This document shows positions 45,301 through 57,439 of a DNA stretch of 64,000 nucleotides, one piece after another. Under the pieces are notes generated by a model. The model saw only the letters and a program-made list of their open reading frames with translations, made no database searches and was not told the origin of the DNA. This stretch comes from Triangularia verruculosa (lineage: Eukaryota > Ascomycota > Sordariomycetes > Sordariales > Podosporaceae): contig MU863902.1 in NCBI GenBank assembly GCA_033296885.1, positions 62,001-126,000 of the forward strand. The letters run 5' to 3'. The position numbers were made by a program, and so were the translations under genes. Position 1 is the first letter of the stretch. The number at the start of each line of letters is the position of its first letter.

Positions 45301-46155
45301 CAGTCAAGGCACTCGCCCGAGATGGTCGCTGGGCGGGAGGTTCGTGTCTGATAAACCCACTTAACCCCCGTATAAGCTGTTCAGAGCGATCTCTGCTTTG
45401 TTTGATCCTCACATTTTCCAGATGGCCCATGATGGCAGAAGCGATGTCGTTCAAGATCTCAACTTTCTCGTCAGTATCAAAGTCATTAGGCTTGCTATCG
45501 ACCACGCAGTAGCTTCCCATGATGTACCCAAGTGGAGAGACGAGGGGCACTTCGAGGTATGACCTGAAGAAGGGGTAGTTTTTGACGTATGGGCGATGCA
45601 TGTAGTCAGGGTGCGTCGTGAAGTCGTTGATGATGTATCTTGTCCTGTTCGCAATGATATCGGGTCCTGTTTTGACCCATTCACCTGTTTCATCCATGAA
45701 AGCCTTCATGGTGGCTGGACACACTCCGTCGCAGTTTCTCAGCTTACAGACGCCTATGGCGACGGTGTCGCCAGGGTCGCACCTCATGTCATGAATGGAA
45801 TGCGACCGCGTCATCTCGGTGACAACATATTGGTATGTTCGGTCGATGAGGGAGACGAAGGCTCTGTCGCAGCCCAATCGGAAGGCGCCGAGTTGGGTGA
45901 GGGCATTGAGGATGGGATCCGAGTTGAGTGTTACCTTTTCGGCAAACGCTGCAGGGAGACCTGGAGGGAACGAGGCGGCCGAGAGATAACTGTAAGAGGC
46001 CCGAAGGTTAGGGACATGATAATTAGAGATGAGAGCTGAGCAACTCACGCTGCGATTTCACGCTGCCTGGCTCTCTCGGAGCTCTTCACCTCGACGCCGT
46101 CGCCGCATGCTGTCGCAACCGCCGGGACTGGCGCCTCGGGACCATCGACCGACAT
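42365..46155 (-). CDS. Hybrid sensor histidine kinase with N-terminal GAF domain
   Basis: Two exons, 46155-46049 and 45989-42365, joined across a 59-bp intron (GTGAGT…CAG); 1243 aa. Exon 1 begins MSVDGPEAPVPAV. A GAF-type sensor domain occupies about residues 55-240 (TQLGAFRLGCDRAFVSLIDR, FRSYLEVPLVSPLGYIMGSY). A Ser/Glu-rich linker and a second conserved region follow. The HisKA block SSLSHELRSPLHGI has phosphoacceptor His609. HATPase_c motifs are FGNALKYT, VQDTGLGMS and GMGLGLSIV. The C-terminal receiver domain has VDDNP, the phosphoacceptor Asp1165 in FMDISMP, the Thr of VALTGL, and the Lys of LTKPV. All catalytic residues are present. It would phosphorelay to an HPt protein (Ypd1 type). 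The ligand is unknown and the fungal HHK class cannot be settled by eye. The ORF could also start further upstream in an unrecognised exon. Confidence 0.92.
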
Positions 46156-47677
46156 TCTGATGCGAAAGACCCAAGGTGAGTGACAGGTGGGGCTGGCTTT
46201 GCCCGCATTGTGCTGTCGTATGGGGAATCGTGCAAACAGGACCGAGAATGAAGAAGTGAGCACTGGTTTGCCTCTGGCCGGGGGCGCACACCCTCCCACC
46301 TAAGCCGGCTGGCAAGCGTGCCAACGCCCAGAGAGCGAGGATCGTGGCGGTGGACTGCGGGGAGGCGGATGGATCCAGTCTCTCTGTGCCAAGTTCTCGT
46401 AGCGTAATTTCTCAACTCCCACTTCCCGGCCGGCGTCAACTGATCGATCAGCGCGGTTGTGGTCCAATTGTTTTCCGTTTGGTCCTCTTTTTGGTGCAAA
46501 TAGAAGATGTCAGTCTGTGGGACCAAGAAACACACGCGACTAGGTGTCATTGACGCTCTGCCATGGCTTCGGCGCCAGGATTTCTGCATCGATTTTCATG
46601 GGATTTTCCCATCAGGCACGTCGTGGAATGTGAGATCGAGATCTGGCTAACCTCTGACCCGCTTTCCCCCACATGAGGTGGGATTTTGCTTGACAAGCTC
46701 CGCTCGGCTGAGACAAGCTGTTGAGCCCTAACCCTATATGAAATCATGATTGTGATTGATTGCGTGAACCAAGCTCCCGAGTTTACCCTGTTTCTACCAG
46801 CTAAGCTTCACAACGCCACTGATATAGGTTGCTTGCCCTTTTCCACTGTCTTTCCCCCTTTTTATGTTGCTGTTCAGACTCATTCTCAGCCAAAGATGAA
46901 TATCGGTTCATAGGCATAGGAGAGAAAGCCTAGACCACTCACCCCTGGTTAAATGACGTCACCGCAGATCAATTGCTTGTTTGCCGAAGCGGCATCCGAT
47001 CAGCGAGAAACTGCCGAGAGCGTTTGTTCCATGGGACAATCATTCATGGATTAAAGGTTGAAGAATAGGTAAGGTATAGATGCTTGATACTAGATCAAAT
47101 GATCTTTATTAGATATCACCTATCTCACAGTGCCCAGCAACGGTCTAACAGCTTCGAAATGATGAACAGTTACTTATTTACTTGATCCACTGCAGAAGAT
47201 AGCCTGCTGAAGAGAGGATCCACCACGTTCCACATATGTTAGTTGGCAGCATGCCAAAGGACGTACGAAATCAAAACGACGGTGATGATTCTTGTAAAGA
47301 TTATTCGTTATTCCCTTGAGCTGGTGCAACTGGTGCAGCTTGACACCATGTGTCAGTTGACCTGCCCAGCGTACAATACAGTTGTGCATCTAATGGCTAC
47401 AGGCCAATGACACCGTGGGGATTTGCAATATCTGGCCCTATACCTCATTTTGCTGCCTCAGACTTGAGCCTCGGCCCACTGGTACTGCTAGTTTAATGTG
47501 TGTTGCATATCCTATGAAGTGAGTTAGAAAAACACTGCTCTCTCGGGCAGGAAAGATACTTACCAGGGAGTTGATCACTGCCTGATGTTGGCTACTTCCT
47601 TCACCCTTCACCAATTCCACTTAGCGTAGAGAGTTGGAAAACCGGCCACCACCATCATCTCCAAATATGCCCACATC
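46156..47677. other. Intergenic region upstream of the histidine kinase
   Basis: Promoter and leader of the kinase on its left, then the 3' flank of the ankyrin gene. No gene or repeat that I can support. Confidence 0.4.
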
Positions 47678-49225
47678 TCATGGCTTTCCCTGCTCCTCCA
47701 ACACCGTCTTCAACATCTGGAGCATCTGTTGAAATTCAAACGGCAACTTCTCCTCGCCCTTTTCTTTTTCCGCCGCCTCCTTGGCCTTCTCAGCAGCCCG
47801 ATGCTCCAGCAACATCGCCACCAGCTTCTCGCTATGCTTCCTCGCCCGGCTGGCGTACATCAATGGTGTTTTCCCGCTCCTATCCCTGATGTCAATGTCC
47901 GCCCCCAATTTCAGCAGCCTTTCTACTACCCCAACCTGGAACCTCTTCGCCGCCGATAGTAGCGGTGTCTCTCCCGAGCCTTCATGAACGGCCGTCAAGT
48001 CAGACTCTAGGCTGGTCGAGTACTCGGGGTAAAACTCGTCCAGCAGCATCTCCGCAAATTTCGGCTCGAATGTTCGAATAGCAATGTGCATGGCAGAGAG
48101 ATTCCGGTCATCTTTCATATGCAGCAAGGCCGGGCACTTATTCATCAGCTCTCGGCCGGCATTAATAGCACCGCCTCTCGCAGCCCAGTGAAGAGCAGTC
48201 CTCTTCTCCTCGTTTTGAAGCTTTGGATCGGCGCCGCTCTGAAGCAGAAGTGGCACGCACTCTCCTATTCCGTCATAGCTCGCCAGGGCGAGTGCCGTGT
48301 CTCCTTCGTCGTCTTGGGCGTTGACGTTTGCACCGTTGCGGAGGAGCCACTTGATCGACTCTTCTTCGTCACAGCCGCATATGAGGGGAGTGGCGCCCGT
48401 GTCGGTTTTGGTTTCCATGAGCTTGGGCTTATAATGGATGAGATAGTTGAGGGTGACGAGATTGGCGTGCTTCGCAGCCAAATGAAGTGGAAGCCAGCCA
48501 TCGGAATCGCCCACCATAGGATCCATTCCATATCGGACGAGGAACTGGGTGATATCTTTGCCGGCAAGGAATTGACATCGGGCAGCGTAGTGCAGGGCGG
48601 TCCAGCCGTTGTCTCCAATGGCTTCGTCTGGTTTCACCGTGCCAATGTTCGGATCGAGAAGGACCCTAACTACCGCCAGGTTGCCTTGACTGCAAGCCCA
48701 ATTCAAAGCGGACTTCTTGGGGGTTTCGTCGATTGCATTGGGATTGACTCCGTGCTCGATTAGCATTGTGATGGTGTCCGCCTGTCCTCGGACGGCGTCT
48801 GAGCTGGCGACATAAGAGATGATATTGAGTCCATCGGCCATGATATGATGGGGATCAGCGCCGTGCTCGAGGAGGACCTGAAGGGTACCGGACTGTCCTG
48901 AGGCAGCTGCACAAGCCAGAGGCGTTACGTCCTTCTCAGACGTGGCATCGACATATGCGCCGGCCCCGAGCAAAAGTCGGACAATATCATTGTGGCCACC
49001 CTGAGCTGCGAGATGAAGCGCTTTTAGCCGAGTCTTTAAGCTGCTGCTATAGTTTAAAAGTGGTGTCCTGCCTGCGGGAGAAAGAGATTTGAGACACTGT
49101 TCAACATATTGTGTGCTGCCCAGCTCACAGGCTCGGAAAAAGATGCGAAGTGTGTCTTTAGCTGTTCCTTTGGGAAAGATGAACGATTCGGAAGGGCCGA
49201 GGCCGCGGGGCTGTATGGGGGGCAT
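47678..49225 (-). CDS. Ankyrin-repeat protein
   Basis: Single exon, 515 aa. About eleven ankyrin repeats from residue 60 to 480, recognisable by TPL/ALHLAA…G…VRLLL…GA units: KALHLAAQGGHNDIVRLLLG, TPLACAAASGQSGTLQVLLE, SALNWACSQGNLAVVRVLLD, TALHYAARC, LPLHLAAKHANLVTLNYLI, TALHWAARGGAINAGRELM and TPLMYASRARKHSEKLVAML. A short N-terminal stretch (RIFFRACELGSTQYVEQCLK) is a degenerate first repeat. The C-terminus is a charged helix (AAEKAKEAAEKEKGEE). No other domain, so it is a binding scaffold by inference. Such proteins are abundant in filamentous fungi; partner unknown. Confidence 0.9.
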   Translation of the reverse strand: MPPIQPRGLGPSESFIFPKGTAKDTLRIFFRACELGSTQYVEQCLKSLSPAGRTPLLNYSSSLKTRLKALHLAAQGGHNDIVRLLLGAGAYVDATSEKDVTPLACAAASGQSGTLQVLLEHGADPHHIMADGLNIISYVASSDAVRGQADTITMLIEHGVNPNAIDETPKKSALNWACSQGNLAVVRVLLDPNIGTVKPDEAIGDNGWTALHYAARCQFLAGKDITQFLVRYGMDPMVGDSDGWLPLHLAAKHANLVTLNYLIHYKPKLMETKTDTGATPLICGCDEEESIKWLLRNGANVNAQDDEGDTALALASYDGIGECVPLLLQSGADPKLQNEEKRTALHWAARGGAINAGRELMNKCPALLHMKDDRNLSAMHIAIRTFEPKFAEMLLDEFYPEYSTSLESDLTAVHEGSGETPLLSAAKRFQVGVVERLLKLGADIDIRDRSGKTPLMYASRARKHSEKLVAMLLEHRAAEKAKEAAEKEKGEEKLPFEFQQMLQMLKTVLEEQGKP

Positions 49226-49819
49226 GGGGTGAGAATTGTAGAAGCGGGCAGTGTACGGGGAAGGTGGTTTCAGCGTGGGATGTTGAAATGCATCACCGTT
49301 GATGCTACGGGTCGGGGGATTTATTAAATGGGTTGTCGACGAGTAGGCTATCCAAGACCATGGCGGGAAAAAGACGATTTACTCGCAGGAATAAGATATT
49401 GAGATGAAATCACCCCCAGGCTTTGGAGAAGGTGTGAGGTGTGACTGTTGCCTGCACCGCCCGCTGACTGCAGCGAGTGAAAAACGCCGAAGGTCTGGAG
49501 CACTGCAAAGGAATGTGGGGGCGGCACCTCGAACCTCATCAAGTCGTGCAACTCCGCGTGAAGATTCCCCGCAATGGATAGGAATCATGGTGATCAGATG
49601 GACGATTTCTATAGACTGAAGGAGTTGTTGAATGGCAAACTGATGCCCAACTATAATATTTTAACTTGATCGACATTGGAAGTGAAGTTAGGCTATGTGC
49701 TGGACGACGTCCAGATCCTGGAAGCTGAACTGGGATCATACTGTAAAAAAGACCCGATAGAAGTATTCATTTCTTGTACGCACAGTGTGAAAGCATTGGG
49801 CTTAGGAGAAAAAGTGAAC
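49226..49819. other. Intergenic region upstream of the ankyrin gene, downstream of tRNA-Ser
   Basis: Contains the ankyrin gene promoter. On the minus strand, directly after the tRNA 3' end, a run of five T (plus-strand GAAAAAG near 49808-49814) is a likely Pol III terminator. Confidence 0.5.
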
Positions 49820-49899
49820 GTCGCCTGCAGGATTCGAACCTACGCTTCCGAAGAAACGGCCTTAGCAGGGCCGCGCGTTAACCACTCCGCCAAAGCGAC
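49820..49899 (-). tRNA. tS(GCU): tRNA-Ser (anticodon GCU)
   Basis: Read on the minus strand, the 7-bp acceptor stem pairs GTCGCTT with AGGCGAC (one G·U pair). The A box reads TGGCGGAGTGG and the B box GGTTCGAATCC. The anticodon loop is CTGCTAA, so the anticodon is GCT (GCU), which reads AGC and AGU serine codons. The variable arm is long, as expected for a class II tRNA-Ser. No intron. A T5 terminator follows the 3' end. Confidence 0.95.
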
Positions 49900-50605
49900 T
49901 TGTGGTTTGCGGTGTTGGCTTGGCATCTATAATGGCAATGATTCCCTCTCCCAAGCAAACCTGGACTCCCTGCCACATTTTTGTCATGGCCAACCAGAAG
50001 AGATTTCAATTTTGCCGATCAGCAGAGATGAAGACTCGGATACATCAGGTCTGCTCGCACCTGTTCAAAAAGCCATCCACCTTATCCATTGTGTGCCATG
50101 CTTCATTGAACGCAGCGCTCAGCTCCATCTCCCCTCTGAATGTGCCGCTGAACAATACAAATCTGGCACCCAACTCCTCGCCCGTGGCCCAAGGGTTATG
50201 CCGCTCTTACCCATTTGTCTTCATCGTGTCGGCCCTCAAATCCGCCATGTCTCCTTTAGCGGAGCATGTAAGTCGGGTGAACATCGGGAAAATGAACCTC
50301 CTTCGAGTGTCTGAACATTCGACAATGTGCTGTGATTGATGCCCGCAGGCTCCCAACCTTTTCCCACGGATGCTAACCTGGACCCAAAATTTAGCCATTT
50401 CGGCATCCCTGGAATTGCACTCCAAACCCCACTAAAACGTGTTCATCGCCAAAGTTGGCAACTCCGACGAACGCGTTGCTTGACTTCATCCGGCCTTCAA
50501 ACCCCATAAAATGCAGCCTGCTGTAAGCCTTCCTGTCTACGGACTTCAAAGGTACCGGGATTATGGTATCGGCTTTTTCCAATCTCCATTCGAATAGCCT
50601 CCACC
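49900..50605. other. Intergenic region upstream of the MFS gene
   Basis: The 5' flank of the tRNA and promoter of the MFS gene. Several short frames are open; none is convincing. Confidence 0.4.
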
Positions 50606-52166
50606 ATGTCGAGGACCGCCACCACCACACGCACGGCTCATCCATCGCCCCACCTCGAGACTGATGCCGAGCACCTGCACGCAGCAGCGCGCGCGTCCAG
50701 AACATCCTTTCAGATCGACGACCCTCGCGCTGTGGGAGATGATGAGGCCCCTGGTCTCAGCAAGGCAGTTATTTTGAAGCTTTTAAGTGCTGCCTTTTCG
50801 TTCTTCGTGTCCGGAGTCAACGACGGAAGCATCGGTGCCTTGATTCCTCACATTATTCGCAGCTATGGCATCACCACTGCGATTGTATCTGCTCTGTATG
50901 CTCCAGCACCCTATCCCATCTCGTTCAGACTTGACCGACAATCTTACTGACGATATCAGATATGCATCGAGTTTTCTGGGCTGGTTGGCCGCTGCCTTCT
51001 CCAACACACATCTTAGCCAGCGGCTCGATCTCGGAGCCATGATGGTCTTGGGTGCTGCCTTCCAGGTCGCCGCTCATGCCCTCAGAGCATGGCCAACGCC
51101 GCCATTTGGCTTGTTCATATCCACTTTCTTGCTCGCCAGTATCGGGCAGGCCTATCAAGACACACAAGCCAACACCTTCGTCGCCTCAGAAAAGGGCTTG
51201 GCAGTTCACCGTTGGCTCGGCTTTATACACGCCATGTACATGGCCGGATGTCTCGTCGCGCCTTTTGCTGCCTCTCCCATCGCATCATCGCCCTCCAAAG
51301 AGGGCTCATCGCAGTGGTACTTTTTCTACACTCTCCCTTTGGGATTGGGCGTTGCCAATCTTGCTCTAGCTATGGTGGCATTTCGAGATTCCTTCCGGTT
51401 TCGACCGCGTGCTTCTAAATCCGGTGTAGGGCCCGCGGAGAAAAGTGCTTTCAGCCTGATCAAGGAGACTCTCACCACCCGAAGCGTTTGGTTACTCAGT
51501 CTGTTCTTCTTCTTCTATCTCGGCGTTTCGGTCACAGCCGGTGGATGGGTTGTGGAATACCTTGTGGATGTCCGCAATGGCAACTTGACACAGATGGGCT
51601 ATGTGCCTGCTGGCTTTAGCGGTGGCTGCCTCCTAGGTCGCCTTCTCCTGCCCGATCCAACGCATAAATGGGGTGAGCGGCGGATGATATTCTTATACTG
51701 TCTGTTCTGTCTAGGATTTCAATTGTTATTCTGGCTGTAAGTGTTGCTGTATGGCACGAGGAAACGTCTGGAGCGGGGAGGCTAATTGATGGCGTTGCAG
51801 TGTCCCCAACATTATTGCTGCCTCGGTGGCTATCAGCTTTCTTGGATTCTTTCTCGGCCCGTTCTTCGCGACCGTAAGTACTGCGTGTCATTTCCATCCA
51901 ACCGTGTTGCAACTTGAGTCCAAGCTAACGGTCGCCAACAGGCAATCTCCGTGGGCACGCGCATCTTTCCTCCTGACATCAGACCTACAGCTCTCTCTTT
52001 CCTTTTTGTCTTTGCACAACTTGGTGGTTCGCTGTTTCCGATTATTACTGGCGTGATGGGTGCTCGCCTGGGAGTATCAGTCATGCAGCCGGTTCTCGTG
52101 GCCCTAATCTCAGCCACAGGCATTGTCTGGCTGTTTGTTCCTCAATCCCAGGCGAAGCAAGAATAA
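50606..52166 (+). CDS. Major facilitator superfamily transporter (FHS/BSC6-like)
   Basis: Four exons: 50606-50895, 50960-51736, 51801-51873, 51942-52166; donors GTATGC, GTAAGT and GTAAGT; 454 aa. A 50-residue polar N-terminus precedes about twelve transmembrane helices. The first helix contains FVSGVNDGSIGALIPHIIRS, which resembles the fungal FHS-type group that includes yeast Bsc6 (fucose/glucose-type permeases) rather than drug:H+ antiporters. Later helices include SSFLGWLAAAFSN, FGLFISTFLLASIGQAYQD, WFLLSLFFFFYLGVSV-like LLSLFFFFYLGVSVTAGGWV, and FVFAQLGGSLFPIITGVMGA. Plasma membrane location is likely; the substrate cannot be read from sequence. Confidence 0.88.
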
Positions 52167-53324
52167 CTGTCACCGCAGACGCTTTCAGAGAAGATCAGAT
52201 CTCGCATTGAGTTCCACGAACGACGATGTGCACTGGGAACGAAGGTCAAGCCTAGAAGATACACAAAGCCCCGCCCATGCCCAGTCGAGCTCTCCCATCG
52301 AAGCTGACATAGCCATATCATGTATCGAACCCATAACAGAAGGCATTCTAAACCTCTCAGTCGTTAGCCCAATCTTGCGTCAAGGTCTGTTCGGGATCAA
52401 CTAACCATTTTGAGGTATCAAAGATATCATTATCATTACATATAAAGGACTCTACTCAGCCTCTATCTTGCACGAGAGGATGCGGGGTATAGAGTGTGAT
52501 GATGGACACCAGTATTGGTCTCGGAGTCCAATGAACGGCTTGGACCGGCCAAGTACTCGACCGCGTCGGGTGGAAGAGCGCCCCAAGACATGCACATGAG
52601 TCCTGAAAGAAGAGCTTGTTGGCTGATGTGGTACCAGTGGTGGTGATGCTCCTCTTGTGGGCGCTGTAATTTTGATGATGGGTGAGTGGTGATAATAGAA
52701 TTGTTCATTTTTGTTCTAAGATGAACTCGAGAAGACCGGTATGTAGTTGTGGGGGGCCAATTGATGTTTTGGTTTGCCTCAATGATGTTGCAAAAGATGA
52801 TGGGAACTCCTTGCAACAACCGGAGTGGCAAACTGATGCCTTATAGACAGACTGTGCAAGACAAGTTGCCCCTCATCAGTTACGATCGTGGGATGGAAGT
52901 ACGGCGACGTTCATGGCGTGACAAGCACAGCATGCTGGCCGGTGGTGTGACGACGGAACGGGGGCGTCCGATGTGCTCCACAATACCGGGTCCCACCCTC
53001 CGACACACCGGGCCCGACCGGACCCACTCTCTCGGAAAAGGGGTCAGGGGTTCAGAAGCTTAAACCAACGTCACCGGTTCGGACCAGGTCCTCCAACGGT
53101 GCGTTGTATCCAGTCAGTCACGATATACGGACCACTGAATGGCAGGCGTACTCGAGTCAGAACACTGGCGCTACGGAATGCCGAAAGATGGCGGCGCCGC
53201 CACTGAATCTCGACTCCTTCAGCGCCAAAATCCGATCCCGTCTCATATGTAATGTGTCAAAGACACAACGGATCATCGAAATCAGAAATACTCCTGTCAA
53301 CACTCCTAAAATATCTTCTTCGAC
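52167..53324. other. Intergenic region
   Basis: 3' flank of the MFS gene and promoter of the reductase gene. A plus frame at 52749-53063 and the overlapping minus frame at 52463-52831 lack protein character. Confidence 0.4.
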
Positions 53325-54508
53325 ATGTCCCCAGCCGCCGGTACCGCTGCCCCCAAAGGCATCCAGCAATATATCGCCGCCAGGAAAGGCGGCCCGTTCC
53401 AGCTAGTTGACGCGCCTTACCCAGAACCAGGGCCAAACGAGATTTGCATCCGGAACCGTGCTGTTGGTCTGAACCCCCTCGACTGGAAGAACCTCCATCA
53501 TGGGATGATGGTTGAGAACTGGCCCGAGATCTTTGGCATCGACACAGCTGGCGTAGTAGAGGTTGCTGGCAAGAACGTTCAGGGAATCAAGGCGGGTGAT
53601 GCGGTGATGAGCTTGGCTGGCCATGGCGGCCGTGCCGGAGCTTTCCAGGATGTGACCACCGTTCCGGCCAGCTACGCCTGCCGCAAACCCGCAGCTTGGA
53701 CATTTGAGCAGGCTGCTTCTGTTCCGTAGGGGAAATCCATTTCTTCCAGCCTGTTGATACCCTACTAACCTCAGCCTAAATAAAAAACAGAATCTGCTAC
53801 CTCACCGCCGTAGCCTCCATCATCAAAGGCCTCGGCCTCCCCCTCCCGCACCTCAAGGAGCCCCCCAAGGAAAAGATTCCCAACCTCGACGACCTCACCA
53901 GCCCCATTACCCCGGGCCCCTCCCAAACCCAGCTCAAATCCCCCCTCCTCAACTCCGTCCTCGTCATCGGCGGCTCCTCCGGCATTGGCGGCTGCGCCGT
54001 CCAACTGCTCCGCGACGCCCTCCCGCACTTGGTCATCATCACAACCAACTCCCCCGCCCACGACAAGAAAATTCTCAGCCTCGGCGCGACCACCTGCGTG
54101 GACAGAAACATGAAACCCGAGCAAATCGCCAAGGCCGTCAGAGACGCCTCTCCTAATGGCAAAGGCGTTGACGCGATGATTGACACTGTGGCGGGAGCTA
54201 TGGAGGGCAACGGGGAGATCTTTGGCGCTTTTAGGGAGGGTGGGCCGAAGCTGTACAGCCATGTCATGACGGGCGCTAAGCTGGAGGCGCCGGAGGGGGT
54301 CAAGGCCGCGACGGTATTTGGCCGGATGGCGTTTCAGACGGATGGGGGCGGGGCGGCTATGGCGAGGCTGGTTGACTTGGTGGATTCGGGGCGGTTTAAG
54401 CTGCCGCTTGATATTGAGGTTGTTGGGAAGGGGTTGGGGGTGATTGGGGGCGGGTTGGAGAAGTTGAGGGGTGGGGTTAGTGGGACTAAGTTGGTTGTTT
54501 CTTTGTGA
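53325..54508 (+). CDS. Medium-chain dehydrogenase/reductase (zinc-independent enoyl-reductase type)
   Basis: Two exons, 53325-53725 and 53791-54508; the 65-bp intron has a GTAGGG donor and a TACTAAC branch point near 53764; 372 aa. The GroES-like N-terminal domain (FQLVDAPYPEPGPNEICIRN, GLNPLDWKN, FGIDTAGVVEVAG, GIKAGDAV) is followed by the Rossmann domain with the NAD(P)H loop VLVIGGSSGIGGCAVQL and the cofactor-specificity region ITTNSPAHDKKILSLGA. Structural or catalytic zinc ligands (the Cys cluster of alcohol dehydrogenases) are absent, as in fungal trans-acting enoyl reductases and quinone-oxidoreductase-like MDRs. Substrate unknown. No polyketide synthase lies in the window, so there is no cluster argument. 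Confidence 0.9.
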
Positions 54509-57439
54509 GGGGGGTTTCCTTCGGTTATGATGTCGACTATGTAAGGTACCTATGGAGACAGAGAGAATTTCGCAATTCAGGCGGTGAATATATCAGAGAT
54601 CGGTTCATTGAGTCCTTTGTAAGGTACCTAGGTACAGCTGCGTTCAAGTTCGCTGCTTTTGCGAGGACCCACTGTTACCCCTGAGCCCCTGGGCTGCTTA
54701 GCTGTGGGATTCACAAGCTTGGGGGGCAGATATAAAGATGCCACTATGTATGGTCGTACATAATGGGCTACATAAAGAATGATGCAATTACGAAGTGCCC
54801 CTTCCCCCATACCCAAAGGGTTGTAGCGTAACCACCGCGTTCGGCGTTAAATGGGACACACACACACACACCTTCCCCCATACCGTCTCAAAAACCTGAT
54901 GTATATATATGTAGTGATTTCTTGTCAGGACAACATTTCTGACTACCTGGTAGGTAGGTACTGTTTGAGGGTTCTTCATCGATGTTTCCAAAGAGTGCTT
55001 GGTGAGAATAACAGCTCGATAGGGAAAGTCAAGTACTGATCGGTGAAATGCCAGTTGCTCTTGAATGCCGGCATGCTGGAGTTTATAGCGGCATCAGTGT
55101 GCGATATTACCTGGTCGATTTCCTCTTCCACTAATTCTCACCTCCGCCATAACCTCCCAAGCTATCTTCTCCTCTGTTTGTTGAAGATTTCAAACTTCAG
55201 GAAAAATCAGTGTTCTACCCTTAAATGGTCGGCTAAGGATTGGATGATTTAGGGAGATACCTCATTGAGCAAGCTTGGAGCGCGAATCTGGTACACGTTT
55301 TGAGTCACCTATTCAGGAATCGACGATATCAATATCCAACTTCAAGTCACGACGGCTCGTTTAAAGGGCGATTATAGGTGAACATACATCGACGTCGTAA
55401 TTCCCACAGGGAAACTTCTTGGTCAGGAGATCATTTAGTCTTTCTGGACTTATACATCTGCTCGGGATTGTCGATATCATTGTTCCATGCACAACAGGAC
55501 TTGACTTGTGTTGGCGATTTCCGTCCCTCGAAGATGGGATTGTGAGAAACATTCCACGTTGATCCGACATATTGAGAAGAAGGTCTAGCTTTGTCTAGTA
55601 GACTCAATGAGTGATAGTTCGAGTAACGGCAAATGCTAACAGACAAGATGAAGGGATCAAGATCAACTGGATGGGAGCTCACTCGTATAAGGGATGGTGA
55701 GGAACACGACTGGGATCTGCCTTGCCACGCCATGTGATCACGAATGGCCGAAAATGTTCGGTGATGAAGTTCAGCTTGGCCCCGACCACCACCACCACAT
55801 ACTCTGACCCCAAGACATGGCAATTAAACGTAAGGCAACCAACGTTGACGCCCGTGGCGTACGGGGCGGCGGCGTGGCCGCCCAAACATAATCTCTGGTT
55901 CCTCATCTTGGGGGTGCCAATGCTTCGCCACCCGACTCTTTAAAATTCCTGACCCCTCCCTTCACATCCAACAGCCATGCATGAGGCTATGAGAACAGAT
56001 CGCCCTTAGATCAGCAGAGTGGCTTTTCAACTACCTACCGAGCCTTCCACTGCCTCCCTGACTTGGCCGGTCCACCCGCAGTTGGCTTAGAGGGATAATT
56101 GCTGGAAGTGGCAGACCTGCATCCCAGCCAATAATAATCGATAACAGCTGTTCTTTTCCAATCAGTGCGAAGCACGGACAGGGAGTCGGCCGCTTCCCAA
56201 GGCCTTGGCTGGCCTATGGCTGCTCAAAATGCAGCTGCACCCCCTTCTCGATCAAGGCATTCTGTTGGAGATGGGTACTTATGCATGTAATCTTGAAGGT
56301 ACCAATACTTTATGCAGTTTTGCTTCGCGGCTCGACCAGCCTCAATGTCCCACACACATATTGACGATGCTGCAACTCCCCACTCCTTTCAAACTAGATG
56401 AGGACGGGTTGACTAAATCTTCCACACAGGAGAGGTTGGTAAAAAGTAATATGAAGTCAAGAATCACAAGGTTTGACTTCTACCCGCCTACTATAGGTAC
56501 CCCGTGTAAGCTCTTCAGCGCAATCAGCTTGGGGCAGTCGGTTTTGAGATACGCTCTACGTTCAGTTGAGCTACAACCAGCTCACGAACCCAGTTAACTT
56601 GGTTGGTGTTGTACCTAGATCATTTCGTGCGCTCGGTCCATACCCGATTCATTCTTCAGTGTAAAATGCTTAAGTTCTCGATGTGAACGTAAAGTACCTA
56701 CCTTAAGATGAGGCTCGAAAGTTACTGTCACCACCTCCATCGTTTAGCATTTGCCGCTTTGCATGTATGGGTACGTAGAGCCTATACTCTTCAATGTACA
56801 CATCGCTGAGACCCATCCATTTCAAGAATTCTACCTGCCCTGAAGCCTTTGCCAACATTCTCGCCGGGTTGCACAGTAGGGCTTCGGGCAAAGTGGCGGA
56901 TTTCAAGACGGGAGAATACATTCCATCATCTGAAAATGCCTACGATACATTGGGGATTATCTGGTTGGCGCTTTGGTAATACCGGGCAGATTGGAAGAAA
57001 AGCCTTTAGCACGAAGGTAAGGCTGTGGAAGCTAGGTAGGTATGGATGTGTAAAATACCTCAGTGAGACTCGGGTGGAGTGTGAACGCCACGAGCGCTAG
57101 AACTTCCATGCAGTTCTGCAGCTTTGGGTTGCTACGTCTCCAGCTCATGGGGGCCAACGGCGACCGCAAGGCTCTAGTAGCCCAAGGATATTAGACCGAG
57201 ATTCGCATATTAGAGACAACTTCAGCCGCTGCTTTTTTTTCTAGCCCTTTTCCTGTCTAACTACGGCGAGCGTGTTGAAGCATCACGACGATATTTCCTA
57301 TAATAATCCTTCGAAACATTATTACTCCAAGGCAATCCTCCTCCTGACTTGTTCGCCTGTTGACACTTGAGACTGAGAATCGAAACGTCTACAGATTGAC
57401 TTGTCTCAACTCACGATAAGCAGATAACTGGGCAAGAAG
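54509..57439. other. Gene-poor 2.9-kb region
   Basis: AT-rich in parts, with several GGTACCTA-type palindromes (near 54541, 54618, 54951, 56698, 57030). A plus frame at 56205-56597 (130 codons) opens MAGLWLLKMQLHPLLDQGIL but has no domain, splice signals or codon pattern to support it. I call no gene here. Confidence 0.4.
54856..54871. repeat. (AC)8 microsatellite
   Basis: Uninterrupted AC dinucleotides from 54856 to 54871, between the reductase and kinase genes. Confidence 0.9.

Noticed and set aside
56205..56597. 130-codon plus frame
   Set aside because: No domain, no intron signals and ordinary intergenic composition.
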